NCBI GenBank assembly: GCA_947488765.1
Contig: CANLAE010000010.1
Coordinates: 26,862-90,861, forward strand
Direction: 5' to 3'
Origin: Chitinophagaceae bacterium
GTDB lineage: Bacteria > Bacteroidota > Bacteroidia > Chitinophagales > Chitinophagaceae
Length of the DNA stretch: 64,000 nt
The translations under genes were made by a program, and so were the position numbers. Position 1 is the stretch's first letter; every line of letters begins with the position of its first letter. Positions 35,486-44,915 of this stretch are shown here, one piece after another. A model generated the notes under the pieces. It was not told the origin of the DNA. It was given only the letters and a program-made list of their open reading frames with translations, and made no database searches.

Positions 35486-36421
35486 TTATTGAATGTATTG
35501 GTGTACATTTTGAGATCCTGTTGTTACCTGAAGAAAATAATCTTCCAAACTATGTCTTGGCTGTAAGCTAATCAGTTGAATATTCATTGCAACCAAATCC
35601 CGATGTAAAACCGGAATTTGTTGCCTGTCAATTTTTAATACAATTTGATTTTGTCTATTTTCTTGAAATGCGCTTTCCCATTGGGATTGCAACAATTGCT
35701 GACGTGCAAAAACATCATCTAAGGTGCTGATTTCAACAATTGTTTGAGCAGGATCAAATAAAGACTGGGCACTATCTTCAATAATTTTTTTTCCTTTATC
35801 AATAATTAGAACTTTGGTTGCAACTTGTTCAATTTCACTTAATAAATGTGATGAAACTAAGATTGTTTTTCCCTCATTTTTACTAAGGTGTAATATTAAA
35901 TTTCTGATGTCTGCAATACCTTGCGGGTCCAATCCATTGGTAGGTTCATCCAAAACAATTAATGCCGGATTATGAACCAATGCAATTGCAATACCCAATC
36001 GTTGTTTCATCCCTTGACTAAAATTTTTTACTTTATCATTTGCCCTATCTGCCAATCCAACTACTTCTAATTGTTGTTGTAATTTTTGATGTGTTATTTT
36101 GATGCCACTCAACTTACCAAACAATTTTAAATTTTCGTAGGCAGATAAATATTTATATACATCAGGTTTTTCAATCACTGCACCTACTTGACGGAGTATT
36201 TCATTGCGATTGGCGTGTAATGGCAAGCCAAATATTTCTATGCTTCCTTCGGTTGGTTGAATTAAAGTAAGCAACATGCGCATTGTTGTACTTTTTCCTG
36301 CACCATTTTGGCCGAGGAAGCCATATACATCACCATTTGCAACGGTAAATGAAAGATCATGAACGGCAGTAAAATGATTAAATTTTTTAGTAAGACTTCG
36401 TACTTTGATAATGTCGCTCAT
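35486..36421 (-). CDS. ABC transporter ATP-binding protein
   Basis: This 311-residue protein has a Walker A GQNGAGKST at residues 37-45, ABC signature FSQGMKQRLG, Walker B LIVLDEPTNGLDP, and a C-terminal extension of about 80 residues, as in the ABC-2/CcmA subfamily. It powers the permease encoded downstream. Start is ATG at 36419-36421. Substrate is not evident; the gene order ATPase-permease-LolA-like suggests an envelope role. Confidence 0.94.
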   Translation of the reverse strand: MSDIIKVRSLTKKFNHFTAVHDLSFTVANGDVYGFLGQNGAGKSTTMRMLLTLIQPTEGSIEIFGLPLHANRNEILRQVGAVIEKPDVYKYLSAYENLKLFGKLSGIKITHQKLQQQLEVVGLADRANDKVKNFSQGMKQRLGIAIALVHNPALIVLDEPTNGLDPQGIADIRNLILHLSKNEGKTILVSSHLLSEIEQVATKVLIIDKGKKIIEDSAQSLFDPAQTIVEISTLDDVFARQQLLQSQWESAFQENRQNQIVLKIDRQQIPVLHRDLVAMNIQLISLQPRHSLEDYFLQVTTGSQNVHQYIQ

Positions 36422-36508
36422 GTATCGAAAATTAAATTTGAAAGGTAATCTTACAGTATATGCGATGCATTGAATTTGAAAACAATAAGAAAAAGTTTGT
36501 GACGAAAA

Positions 36509-37387
36509 TTAAATAGCAGCAATGTATTCCATTACCTCATTCAAAGATTTCTTAAAACTAATATTGGCCGGCACTTTCTTTTTATAATTTTGGGTTAGTA
36601 ATCCGGAGATAATAACATTAAAATTTTTCAGTTGCACACCGGCATTGAAAAGAAAACGTTCAAAATTAAAATTATGTGCCACTGCTGTAAGGTGAGAATA
36701 AATAAAAGTAGGTGGCTTGTATTGCGTTAGGTATTCAACATCTTTTAATGGAGCATTGGCACCAATATAGTAAACCCTAATACCTCTGCTTTTTAGTAAA
36801 TAGTAAATAAACAACAACCCAAGTTCATGATGTTCTCCTTCGGGTAAGAAAAGTAGTACAGATTTGTTGGTTTGAATTGGACTTTTTACTCCGTCAATAC
36901 CAAGAATTAATTTTTGACGAATTATATTGGTAACGAGGTGTTCCTGTGCAGGATTAATTCTATTGGTAAGCCACAAAATACCAATACGCTCTAGAAAGGG
37001 GAATATAATTTGAGTGATGGTACGTTCAATACCTTTCGAAGAAATGAAATTGTCTAGAATTTTCTCAACTTTATCAACGTCCAAATCAATCATGTGTTCG
37101 ATAAGTTCGTTTACAGTTCGTTCCTGTTGTGCTTGAGCTTGAGTGAGAGCAAATATTTTAGCTTTTACATCAGCCTCAGACATTTTATCTATGTGAGAGA
37201 TTTTGAAGCCGTTTTTATTTAGAAGGGCAATGTTGAGAACAGTAATTAATTCATTATTACTATAGTGTCTGATATTGGTATCGGATCGTTGAGGTTTTAA
37301 AAAATTGTAACGCTGTTCCCATACACGAATAGTGTGCGCTTTAATTCCTGTTATATTTTCTATATCTTTTATTGTAAAAGAATTCAT
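36509..37387 (-). CDS. MerR-family regulator with B12-binding domain (CarH/LitR type)
   Basis: This 292-residue regulator has an N-terminal MerR HTH (TIKDIENITGIKAHTIRVWEQ, split as TIKDIENITGIKAH and TIRVWEQRYN) and a C-terminal B12-binding domain. The four-helix cap carries W139 followed nine residues later by E149-H150, the W-x9-EH signature of coenzyme-B12-dependent photoreceptors, and the Rossmann part has E185-x-H187-x-x-G190, with H187 the expected cobalt ligand. In light-sensing CarH proteins the dark tetramer represses carotenoid genes. The residue after W139 is Leu, whereas Thermus CarH has the His there that becomes the light-state ligand. No crt genes are adjacent; it flanks the polysaccharide locus. 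Confidence 0.87.
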   Translation of the reverse strand: MNSFTIKDIENITGIKAHTIRVWEQRYNFLKPQRSDTNIRHYSNNELITVLNIALLNKNGFKISHIDKMSEADVKAKIFALTQAQAQQERTVNELIEHMIDLDVDKVEKILDNFISSKGIERTITQIIFPFLERIGILWLTNRINPAQEHLVTNIIRQKLILGIDGVKSPIQTNKSVLLFLPEGEHHELGLLFIYYLLKSRGIRVYYIGANAPLKDVEYLTQYKPPTFIYSHLTAVAHNFNFERFLFNAGVQLKNFNVIISGLLTQNYKKKVPANISFKKSLNEVMEYIAAI

Positions 37388-37474
37388 ACATACTAATTTC
37401 TTAGTGATGTAACATTTACAATTGAAAAAGGTTGGTTTTAAGGAATAATTTTTCGAACAATGAAATGGAACAAC

Positions 37475-38335
37475 CTATTTTTTAACATTTCTCAAATATT
37501 CACCATAACCACTTTTTGCATATTTATCTGCAAGTGATAATAAATGGTCATGGTTTATAAAGCCCATTCTGTATGCAATTTCTTCTATGCAACCAATTTT
37601 TTGGCTTTGTCTTTTTTCAATTACTCTTACAAATTCACAAGCATCACTTAATGAATCAAATGTACCTGTATCAAGCCATGCAGTACCTCTACTCATTACG
37701 CCAACTTGTAAATTGCCTTGTTGTAAATAAACACGGTTAACGTCGGTTATTTCATATTCACCTCTCGCAGAAGGTGGAATATTTTTTGCAATTTCAACCA
37801 CAGAATTATCGTAAAAATACAAACCGGGTACTGCGTAATTGGATTTTGGATGCGACGGTTTCTCTTCTATTGATATCACTTTATTATTGGCATCAAACTC
37901 AACTACTCCGTAACGTTCAGGATCACTAACTTCATAAGCAAAAACAGCAGCACCGTTAACATCGCTAAATGATTGCAATAACTTACTAAATCCTGCACCA
38001 TAAAAGATATTATCACCCAAAACCAATGCAACTTTATCGTTGCCAACAAAATCAGCTCCTATCACAAATGCTTGTGCCAACCCATTAGGAACTTGTTGCA
38101 CTGCATAAGAAAAACTACAGCCAATTTCTGATCCATCTCCTAACAACCTTTGAAATTGAGAGGAGTCTTCGGGTGTAGTAATAATTAAAATTTCATTAAT
38201 CCCTGCCAACATCAATACAGACAAGGGATAATAAATCATTGGCTTATCATAAATAGGCATCAATTGCTTGCTAATTCCTTTTGTAATTGGATACAACCTT
38301 GTGCCACTTCCACCTGCTAATATGATACCTTTCAT
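37475..38335 (-). CDS. rfbA: Glucose-1-phosphate thymidylyltransferase RfbA
   Basis: This 286-residue enzyme makes dTDP-glucose from glucose-1-phosphate and dTTP. The nucleotide-binding signature [16 protein letters not shown] opens the protein, followed by [17 protein letters not shown] and [20 protein letters not shown], characteristic of RmlA. It is the last gene of the polysaccharide locus and follows rfbC by 30 bases. Together with rfbB and rfbC it makes a dTDP-4-keto-6-deoxysugar; no rfbD is seen to complete dTDP-L-rhamnose. Confidence 0.96.
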   Translation of the reverse strand: MKGIILAGGSGTRLYPITKGISKQLMPIYDKPMIYYPLSVLMLAGINEILIITTPEDSSQFQRLLGDGSEIGCSFSYAVQQVPNGLAQAFVIGADFVGNDKVALVLGDNIFYGAGFSKLLQSFSDVNGAAVFAYEVSDPERYGVVEFDANNKVISIEEKPSHPKSNYAVPGLYFYDNSVVEIAKNIPPSARGEYEITDVNRVYLQQGNLQVGVMSRGTAWLDTGTFDSLSDACEFVRVIEKRQSQKIGCIEEIAYRMGFINHDHLLSLADKYAKSGYGEYLRNVKK

Positions 38336-38365
38336 GTCCTATTATTTTAAAAAAGAATTTAATTT

Positions 38366-38926
38366 TTAACCAAAAAACAAATCAGTTTTTACTTCGGCTA
38401 GTAATGTATTAGTTTTATCCTTTTCTGATAAAACAACATCCGAATCATTTATTTGCCAATCAATTTGTAAAGCAGGATCATTATATAAAATTCCTCCTTC
38501 GCTTTGTTTATTGTAATAATTATCGCATTTATAAAAGAATACAGCTTCTTCACTTAACACTACAAAACCATGCGCAAAACCGCGGGGAACAAATAGTTGA
38601 ACTCCATTATTTTCTGTCAATTCAACAGCTACATGCTCGCCAAAAGTTGGTGAATTATAGCGCACATCAACCGCAACATCTAAAACTTTTCCTTTCATTA
38701 CACGAACCAATTTGGATTGTGCAAAAGTTCCTTTTTGAAAATGCAATCCCCTCAAAACTCCGTATTTGGACATAGACTGATTATCTTGAACAAAATCAAT
38801 ATCCAATCCGGTTAATTGATTAAAAGTTTGCTTATTAAAACTCTCAAAAAAATACCCCCTTTCATCACCGTAAATGGTATCATGAATAATGAAGCAGCCG
38901 GCTAGTTTTGTTTCTTCTACTTTCAT
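38366..38926 (-). CDS. rfbC: dTDP-4-dehydrorhamnose 3,5-epimerase RfbC
   Basis: This 186-residue cupin-fold enzyme epimerises dTDP-4-keto-6-deoxyglucose. Visible family segments: FQDVRGLHFQKG-like GVLRGLHFQKGTFAQSKLV, with catalytic His in GLHFQ, GKVLDVAVDVRYNSPTFG and FFYKCDNYYNKQSEGG bearing the catalytic Tyr. Length is typical. It lies between rfbB (two bases away) and rfbA in one transcription unit. Confidence 0.95.
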   Translation of the reverse strand: MKVEETKLAGCFIIHDTIYGDERGYFFESFNKQTFNQLTGLDIDFVQDNQSMSKYGVLRGLHFQKGTFAQSKLVRVMKGKVLDVAVDVRYNSPTFGEHVAVELTENNGVQLFVPRGFAHGFVVLSEEAVFFYKCDNYYNKQSEGGILYNDPALQIDWQINDSDVVLSEKDKTNTLLAEVKTDLFFG

Positions 38927-38928
38927 GA

Positions 38929-39984
38929 TTATCTGTTTGCGTACATTGATGTATAATAATTGGCATAAGCCCCGGAAGTGATATTATTCAACCATTGCTG
39001 ATTTGCCAAAAACCAATCAATTGTTTCTGCTAGTCCTTGTTCAAAAGTAACACTTGGTTTCCAACCCAACTCCTGATTGATTTTAGACGCATCAATAGCA
39101 TATCTTCTATCATGTCCGGGACGGTCTTTTACATAAGTAATTAATTCGGCACTTTCACCAGGTTTTCTGCCTAGTTTTTCGTCCATTAATTGGCAGAGCA
39201 ATTTTATTAAATCAATGTTTGTCCACTCATTAAACCCACCAATATTATACGTATCATTTATTTTTCCGTTATGAAAAACATTGTCAATAGCAGTTGCATG
39301 GTCTTTTACAAATAACCAGTCTCTTGTATATAATCCATCTCCATAAACCGGTAGAGGTTTTTTAGTAATGATGTTATTAATAAACAAAGGAATTAATTTT
39401 TCAGGAAAATGAAATGGACCATAATTATTAGAGCAATTTGAAATTACTGTTTGCATGTGATAAGTCTCAGCATAAGCTCTTACAAAATGATCGGATGAGG
39501 CTTTACTTGCACTGTATGGAGAGTTGGGACTGTACGGAGTAGTTTCAGTAAATAATCCCTCGGCACCCAAAGCTCCATAAACTTCATCAGTGGAAACATG
39601 GTAAAATAAATGTTTGCTATAATCTTCTTTCCATTTTGTTTTGGCAACGTTTAATAAGTTAACAGTACCTATCACATTAGTGTACACAAAATCTAAAGGA
39701 GAAACAATTGAACGATCTACATGGCTTTCTGCAGCTAAATGTATTACATCTGTTATTGCATGTTCATCAAAAATCTGCTCTATTCGTTCGACATCAAGAA
39801 TATTTGCTTTTTCAAAAAAATAATTTTTTGACTGATCAATATCTTTTAAGTTTTCGAGATTACCTGCATAGGTTAATGCATCTAAATTTACAATTTTGTA
39901 TTCAGGATATTTGGTAACAAATAATCTTACTACATGGCTTCCAATAAAACCTGCACCACCAGTAATTAAAATAGTTTTACTCAT
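38929..39984 (-). CDS. rfbB: dTDP-glucose 4,6-dehydratase RfbB
   Basis: This 351-residue short-chain-dehydrogenase-family enzyme converts dTDP-glucose to dTDP-4-keto-6-deoxyglucose. The NAD-binding motif GGAGFIGSHVV is at residues 8-18, the catalytic YSASK near 159-163, and the conserved STDEVYG just before it. It precedes rfbC with a two-base gap. Together with RfbA it defines the early dTDP-deoxysugar pathway for the surface polysaccharide. Confidence 0.96.
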   Translation of the reverse strand: MSKTILITGGAGFIGSHVVRLFVTKYPEYKIVNLDALTYAGNLENLKDIDQSKNYFFEKANILDVERIEQIFDEHAITDVIHLAAESHVDRSIVSPLDFVYTNVIGTVNLLNVAKTKWKEDYSKHLFYHVSTDEVYGALGAEGLFTETTPYSPNSPYSASKASSDHFVRAYAETYHMQTVISNCSNNYGPFHFPEKLIPLFINNIITKKPLPVYGDGLYTRDWLFVKDHATAIDNVFHNGKINDTYNIGGFNEWTNIDLIKLLCQLMDEKLGRKPGESAELITYVKDRPGHDRRYAIDASKINQELGWKPSVTFEQGLAETIDWFLANQQWLNNITSGAYANYYTSMYANR

Positions 39985-40040
39985 TTATTCTTTATTAAAA
40001 TTTTAAACGCTTTAAGGCTAGATACATATATTCAAGGCAC

Positions 40041-40973
40041 CTAATTCCATTGATTATGCTTTACTTCATTGTAAACGCTTTGAATTCCTTCTTCCAAAGT
40101 AATAGATGCTTTCCATCCCAGACTAGTCAATTTTTGAACACACATTAACTTCCGTGGTGTTCCATTGGGTTTGGTTGTATTTAATTTTATTTCACCTGTA
40201 AATCCTACAATTTTTTGAATCAATTGTGCGAGTTCATAAATGGTTACATCAGTTCCTACACCTACATTTACCAAGCCTTCTTCTTGATAATTTTCCATTA
40301 AAAAATAACAGGCTTCTGCCAAATCATCTACATGTAAAAATTCACGTAGTGGTGTTCCTGTTCCCCAAATTTCAACTTCTGATGCATGGTTGTTTTTTGC
40401 TGTGATAAATTTTCTAAGCAAAGCGGGCAAAACATGCGAATTATTTAAATCGTAATTATCATTTGGACCATACAAATTAGTAGGCATGGCTGAAATAAAG
40501 TTGCATCCATATTGTCTTCTATAACTATCACACAACTCAATACCGGCAATCTTGGCAATTGCATAAGGCTGATTGGTACTTTCTAAATAACCCGATAAAA
40601 GATATTCTTCTTTTAATGGTTGGGGAGCTAATTTGGGATAAATGCAAGAGGAACCAAGGAATAGAAGTTTGGCTACTTTATTAACGAATGCAGCATGAAT
40701 AATATTCGCTTCAATCATTAAGTTTTCATAAATAAAATCAGCACGATAGGTGTTATTAGCGATAATACCACCCACCTTTGCAGCAGCTAAAAACACATAT
40801 TCCGGTTTTTCTGCAACAAAAAAATCATTCACAGCTTGCTGATTGCGTAGATCTAATTCTGCAGAAGTTTTACATACAATATTGGTAAACCCTTTTTGCA
40901 ACAAATTTCTGTAAATAGCACTTCCTACCATACCACGATGGCCAGCTATATAAATTTTTGATTGCTTATTCAT
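40041..40973 (-). CDS. fcl: GDP-L-fucose synthase
   Basis: This 310-residue enzyme epimerises and reduces GDP-4-keto-6-deoxymannose to GDP-L-fucose. NADP-binding [10 protein letters not shown] opens the protein, the catalytic YAIAK is near 135-139, and the C-terminal half has the [15 protein letters not shown] motif typical of the family. It starts five bases after gmd, so the two form a GDP-fucose module. Confidence 0.95.
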   Translation of the reverse strand: MNKQSKIYIAGHRGMVGSAIYRNLLQKGFTNIVCKTSAELDLRNQQAVNDFFVAEKPEYVFLAAAKVGGIIANNTYRADFIYENLMIEANIIHAAFVNKVAKLLFLGSSCIYPKLAPQPLKEEYLLSGYLESTNQPYAIAKIAGIELCDSYRRQYGCNFISAMPTNLYGPNDNYDLNNSHVLPALLRKFITAKNNHASEVEIWGTGTPLREFLHVDDLAEACYFLMENYQEEGLVNVGVGTDVTIYELAQLIQKIVGFTGEIKLNTTKPNGTPRKLMCVQKLTSLGWKASITLEEGIQSVYNEVKHNQWN

Positions 40974-40978
40974 CTTAA

Positions 40979-42088
40979 TTATTCGAATCCGGTTTTTGTT
41001 TCAAAACCATTATCTTTTAAAAACTTTTCTTTTGAAAATATCTGAATATCACTAGCCACCATTTCTGTAACCATCTCTGCTAATGTATATTTTGGTTTCC
41101 ATCCTAATTTTTGATATGCTTTAGAGGCGTCTCCAATTAATAAATCTACCTCTGTTGGTCTGTAATAACGAGGATCTACTTTAACCACCACTCTACCCAA
41201 AGTGACTTCATGGTTACCAGTATTTGCAACAACATAGCCTTCTTCATTTTCAGCAGTACCTCTAAATGCTAATTCAACGCCAATTTCAGCAAAAGCCATT
41301 TTTACAAATTCTCTGATTTCGGTAGTAATTCCTGTTGCCAATACAAAATCTTCTGGCTGTTCTTGTTGTAAAATCAACCACATTCCTTCTACATAATCTT
41401 TTGCATGTCCCCAATCTCTTTTCGCATCTAAATTACCTAAGTATAAAGTTTCTTGAAAGCCCAAAGCAATTTTAGCTACTGCTCTGGTAATTTTTCTTGT
41501 TACAAATGTTTCACCACGTAATGGAGATTCATGATTGAATAAAATTCCATTACAGGCAAACACTCCATAAGCTTCACGATAATTTACTGTAATCCAGTAG
41601 GCATACATTTTTGCAACTGCATATGGACTGCGAGGATAGAAAGGAGTTGTTTCACTTTGAGGAACAGCTTGAACCAATCCGTATAATTCTGAAGTTGAGG
41701 CTTGGTATACTTTTGTTTTTTTTGTTAAACCCAATAAACGAACAGCTTCCAAAATTCTCAAAGTTCCTATTCCATCTGCATTTGCGGTATATTCGGGTGT
41801 TTCAAAACTTACGTGCACATGACTCATTGCAGCAAGATTATAAATTTCATCTGGCTGAACTTCCTGAATAATTCTGATTAAGTTAGTGCTATCTGTTAAG
41901 TCACCGTAATGCAAATGCAAGTGACGATCGGGAATATGCGGATCTTGATAGAAATGGTCTATCCTTCCGGTATTAAACAATGAACTTCTTCTTTTAATAC
42001 CATGCACTTCATACCCTTTTTTCAATAACAACTCAGATAAATAAGCACCATCTTGCCCTGTAATGCCTGTAATAATTGCTTTTTTCAT
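40979..42088 (-). CDS. gmd: GDP-mannose 4,6-dehydratase
   Basis: This 369-residue enzyme makes GDP-4-keto-6-deoxymannose, the precursor of GDP-L-fucose. NADP-binding [12 protein letters not shown] opens it; the catalytic YAVAK is near 154-158, and [11 protein letters not shown] is the classic surrounding segment. It is five bases downstream of an NAD-dependent epimerase gene and just before fcl. GDP-mannose supply genes are not in the window. Confidence 0.96.
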   Translation of the reverse strand: MKKAIITGITGQDGAYLSELLLKKGYEVHGIKRRSSLFNTGRIDHFYQDPHIPDRHLHLHYGDLTDSTNLIRIIQEVQPDEIYNLAAMSHVHVSFETPEYTANADGIGTLRILEAVRLLGLTKKTKVYQASTSELYGLVQAVPQSETTPFYPRSPYAVAKMYAYWITVNYREAYGVFACNGILFNHESPLRGETFVTRKITRAVAKIALGFQETLYLGNLDAKRDWGHAKDYVEGMWLILQQEQPEDFVLATGITTEIREFVKMAFAEIGVELAFRGTAENEEGYVVANTGNHEVTLGRVVVKVDPRYYRPTEVDLLIGDASKAYQKLGWKPKYTLAEMVTEMVASDIQIFSKEKFLKDNGFETKTGFE

Positions 42089-42093
42089 AATTT

Positions 42094-43062
42094 TTATTTA
42101 TCAGCAACAATACTCTTTATAGTAATTTCTAACCCCTCAGCCAATGTTTTTTTAGGAGTATAATTGGTATTTTGTATTGTTACAGATGAAAACTGTGTGG
42201 TGGCACAAAACTTTTTCACCCTGACTGCACTTATTGAGAATTTTTGTTTTGTAAATTTTGAAATAATATCCAAAAACAATCCACCGCCATAGCCTATTAA
42301 ATAAGGTATTTTGATGGGAATAATTTTTTCGCCCAAGGCAGCTTCTGCATGTTTTACCAATTGTTTTGTAGATAAATCAGGTTTATCAATGTAATTAAAA
42401 ACATGGTAGCCTTTGTGTTTTTTATCTATACAATGACTAATAAATCCTGCAACATTTTCTACATAAGCCATTGATTTTTTATTCTGTCCATTACCTACCA
42501 TTACAAATTTGCGACTTGAAATTTGTTTCAACAGATTGTATACATTTCCTTTATTACCAGGCCCAAAAGTTACTGTGGGCCTGATAATTGTTAATGATTT
42601 TCCATTTCTATCATTATCAAACCATCTCCTGAGTACTTTCTCTGCCTCGAATTTACTTTTTCCATAATGATTAAATGGATCTATTTCAGAAAGTTCATCC
42701 GGATCTTTCTTGTTAAGTCCATAAACTGATACGGAACTCGTAAAGATGATGTGCTCAATATTTTTTTCAGCCATTACTTTAAGCACATTATGTGCACCCT
42801 CAACATTTACATCATAGTACAAAGAAACCGGAGACACATCATCTCTATGTTCGGCCGCTAGCAATATAACGTAGTCTGTATTATCGGGTATAGCAGCTTT
42901 TATTGATTCATAATCTCTTACATCAGCTATTTTACTGGTGACGCCAATAATATCAAAAGCTGGTAATTGTTTATCAATATTAGTAACACTATGATGAGAG
43001 GCAATAGTATTAATTAAATGACTACCAATGAATCCTGATCCTCCTATTATGCAAACGTTCAT
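42094..43062 (-). CDS. NAD-dependent sugar-nucleotide epimerase/dehydratase
   Basis: This 322-residue protein has the extended-SDR Rossmann motif [11 protein letters not shown] at the N-terminus and a catalytic YGKSK around residue 133. It resembles the UDP-sugar 4-epimerase/dehydratase superfamily and sits next to gmd in a polysaccharide locus, so it probably modifies a nucleotide sugar. The substrate and product are not predictable from sequence. There are 81 bases between it and the nucleotidyltransferase gene. Confidence 0.85.
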   Translation of the reverse strand: MNVCIIGGSGFIGSHLINTIASHHSVTNIDKQLPAFDIIGVTSKIADVRDYESIKAAIPDNTDYVILLAAEHRDDVSPVSLYYDVNVEGAHNVLKVMAEKNIEHIIFTSSVSVYGLNKKDPDELSEIDPFNHYGKSKFEAEKVLRRWFDNDRNGKSLTIIRPTVTFGPGNKGNVYNLLKQISSRKFVMVGNGQNKKSMAYVENVAGFISHCIDKKHKGYHVFNYIDKPDLSTKQLVKHAEAALGEKIIPIKIPYLIGYGGGLFLDIISKFTKQKFSISAVRVKKFCATTQFSSVTIQNTNYTPKKTLAEGLEITIKSIVADK

Positions 43063-43143
43063 CTTTAAGTTTAATATTTTGGCGGGAAAGTTAAGGAAAT
43101 GTGCGTTATTGGGACAATGAAATTTTTTTTCTAAAAAAATAGA

Positions 43144-43860
43144 TTAATTACCAGCAGTTACTGGAAAGTTTTTAAACACCTTTTGAGCCTTTAAATAATC
43201 TTCAGGTATGCCAATATCAATAAAATATCCATCTGAAATAAATCCTTTTATGATTGTAGAAGCAACATTTTTTTCTAAAATCTCTTTCTCATAAGAGAAT
43301 ACAACAGGTAAATTTTGAGAAGCCATGTTGTAAAATGATTTATTAAATATTATATACCCACCATTAATCAACCCATGGTCGGTGAATTGTTTTTCTTTGA
43401 ATGAAACAATCGTATTTTTTTCATCAATTATCACCGTTCCATACCTGTCATAATAATTCATTTGTTTCAAAGCAATTGTACAATCTGCATTATTTTGCAA
43501 ATGAACACCCATCATATCTTTTAACGAAACGTCAAAAAAAGTATCTGCATTAATGATAAAAAAATTGTCTTCTGTTACATATTCCATTGCTTTTTTGATA
43601 CCACCACCAGTTCCTAATGGTGTTTCCTCAATTACAATTTGATAATTTAAATTTGAATAGTTTTCATTCAAAAAATCAACTACATGATCTGCTAAGTGGC
43701 CTAATGAAAAAATAAAATGATGAATCCCTTGTTGTAATAAATACTGAATAATATAATTTAAAAAAGGTTTTTCAGCTACCAGTGATAATACTTTAGGTTT
43801 ATCTGAAACTACCGATTTTAATCTTGTTCCCAATCCTCCTGCTAAAATAATTGCCTGCAT
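43144..43860 (-). CDS. Sugar-1-phosphate nucleotidyltransferase (HddC-like)
   Basis: This 238-residue NTP-transferase starts with AIILAGGLGTRLKSVVSDKPKVL, split here as AIILAGGLGTRL and SDKPKVL, and resembles the D-glycero-D-manno-heptose-1-phosphate guanylyltransferase branch, along with GTGGGIKKAMEY. Such enzymes activate sugar phosphates with GTP or another NTP. Heptose partner genes (gmhA, hddA, gmhB) are not present here, so the sugar is uncertain. Its stop and the next gene's ATG share one base, implying translational coupling. Confidence 0.85.
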   Translation of the reverse strand: MQAIILAGGLGTRLKSVVSDKPKVLSLVAEKPFLNYIIQYLLQQGIHHFIFSLGHLADHVVDFLNENYSNLNYQIVIEETPLGTGGGIKKAMEYVTEDNFFIINADTFFDVSLKDMMGVHLQNNADCTIALKQMNYYDRYGTVIIDEKNTIVSFKEKQFTDHGLINGGYIIFNKSFYNMASQNLPVVFSYEKEILEKNVASTIIKGFISDGYFIDIGIPEDYLKAQKVFKNFPVTAGN

Positions 43861-44915
43861 TAATTAATTATTTGTTGGTACGTTTGGATATAGTTTTTCT
43901 TAACTAGATTCATATTAAATGATGCATCATATAAGGCTATAGAGCCAGATTGATAGTTTATAAAATTGTCTGAAACATTTTTTACAGCGTTCACAATTGC
44001 GGCAATATTATTATCAACCAATACTCCATTGTTTTTTATTAGTTCGGGGCAACCGCCTACATTACTTAATATCAATGGCAGTCCGGCACTCATTGCTTCT
44101 ATTGCTGAAATTGGCAAACCTTCACTATCTGAAATAAGCATGAAAGCATCGTAATCATAAAAAGCATCAAAAGATTTTATTTCACCAAGCAGCATTACAT
44201 TTTTTATCTGGTTATGTTGGATATAGTCTTGCCATATTTTTAAATCCGGTCCCGAACCTGCGATATAAAGGGTTGCAAATGATATTTCTTTAAATGCATT
44301 TACCATTAAATCAATGCGCTTTGGATTTGCAAACCTTGCAAGTGCAATTATTTTGAGGTGATTATTATTGTTTAATCCTAAAGCTCTAGTCGTATAAATT
44401 GGAAACGTTGCATTCTTAATTACTACCAATTTTTTTGGATGAATTTTTATTTTATCAAGAGCTGTATTGTAGTCATTTTCACTCACACAGATTACTTTGT
44501 GTGAAATGAATGCAAGTATCCTTTCAATAAAATTTAACAGAAAGGTGATTTTTTTTCCATTGTATATAGAACTCCAACCATGAGAATAGTAACAAGACGG
44601 AACAGAAGCAAAAAATGCTGCCAATCTTCCATAAAAACCTGCATTGGCAGAATTGGTGACTACCAGATTAATTTTATTTTGTTTAATATACCGGTATAGT
44701 TGAAATAAAAATGCTACTGAAGTTTTACCCTCTATAGCATTATTAATTAAAGTCCCTCTTAAAAAAATATTTGAAGAATCTGAAAGCCATCCTTCCTGGT
44801 TGGTACATAAATAGACTTCAAAATTTTCAGCACAAATTTCAATTTGTTCTTTTACAAATTTTTGAGCACCCCCAACCTCACTTTTTGTTATAATGAATAA
44901 TATCCTATGCTTCAT
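43860..44915 (-). CDS. Glycosyltransferase family 4
   Basis: This 351-residue cytoplasmic or membrane-associated enzyme has the GT-B arrangement: an N-terminal EVGGAQKFVKEQ acceptor-side loop and a C-terminal E-x7-E motif in DSEGLPISAIEAMSAGLPLI that binds the nucleotide sugar. It would transfer one sugar to the growing lipid-linked repeat unit. It overlaps the next gene (44905) by 11 bases, so translation is probably coupled. Donor and acceptor are unknown. Confidence 0.88.
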   Translation of the reverse strand: MKHRILFIITKSEVGGAQKFVKEQIEICAENFEVYLCTNQEGWLSDSSNIFLRGTLINNAIEGKTSVAFLFQLYRYIKQNKINLVVTNSANAGFYGRLAAFFASVPSCYYSHGWSSIYNGKKITFLLNFIERILAFISHKVICVSENDYNTALDKIKIHPKKLVVIKNATFPIYTTRALGLNNNNHLKIIALARFANPKRIDLMVNAFKEISFATLYIAGSGPDLKIWQDYIQHNQIKNVMLLGEIKSFDAFYDYDAFMLISDSEGLPISAIEAMSAGLPLILSNVGGCPELIKNNGVLVDNNIAAIVNAVKNVSDNFINYQSGSIALYDASFNMNLVKKNYIQTYQQIIN

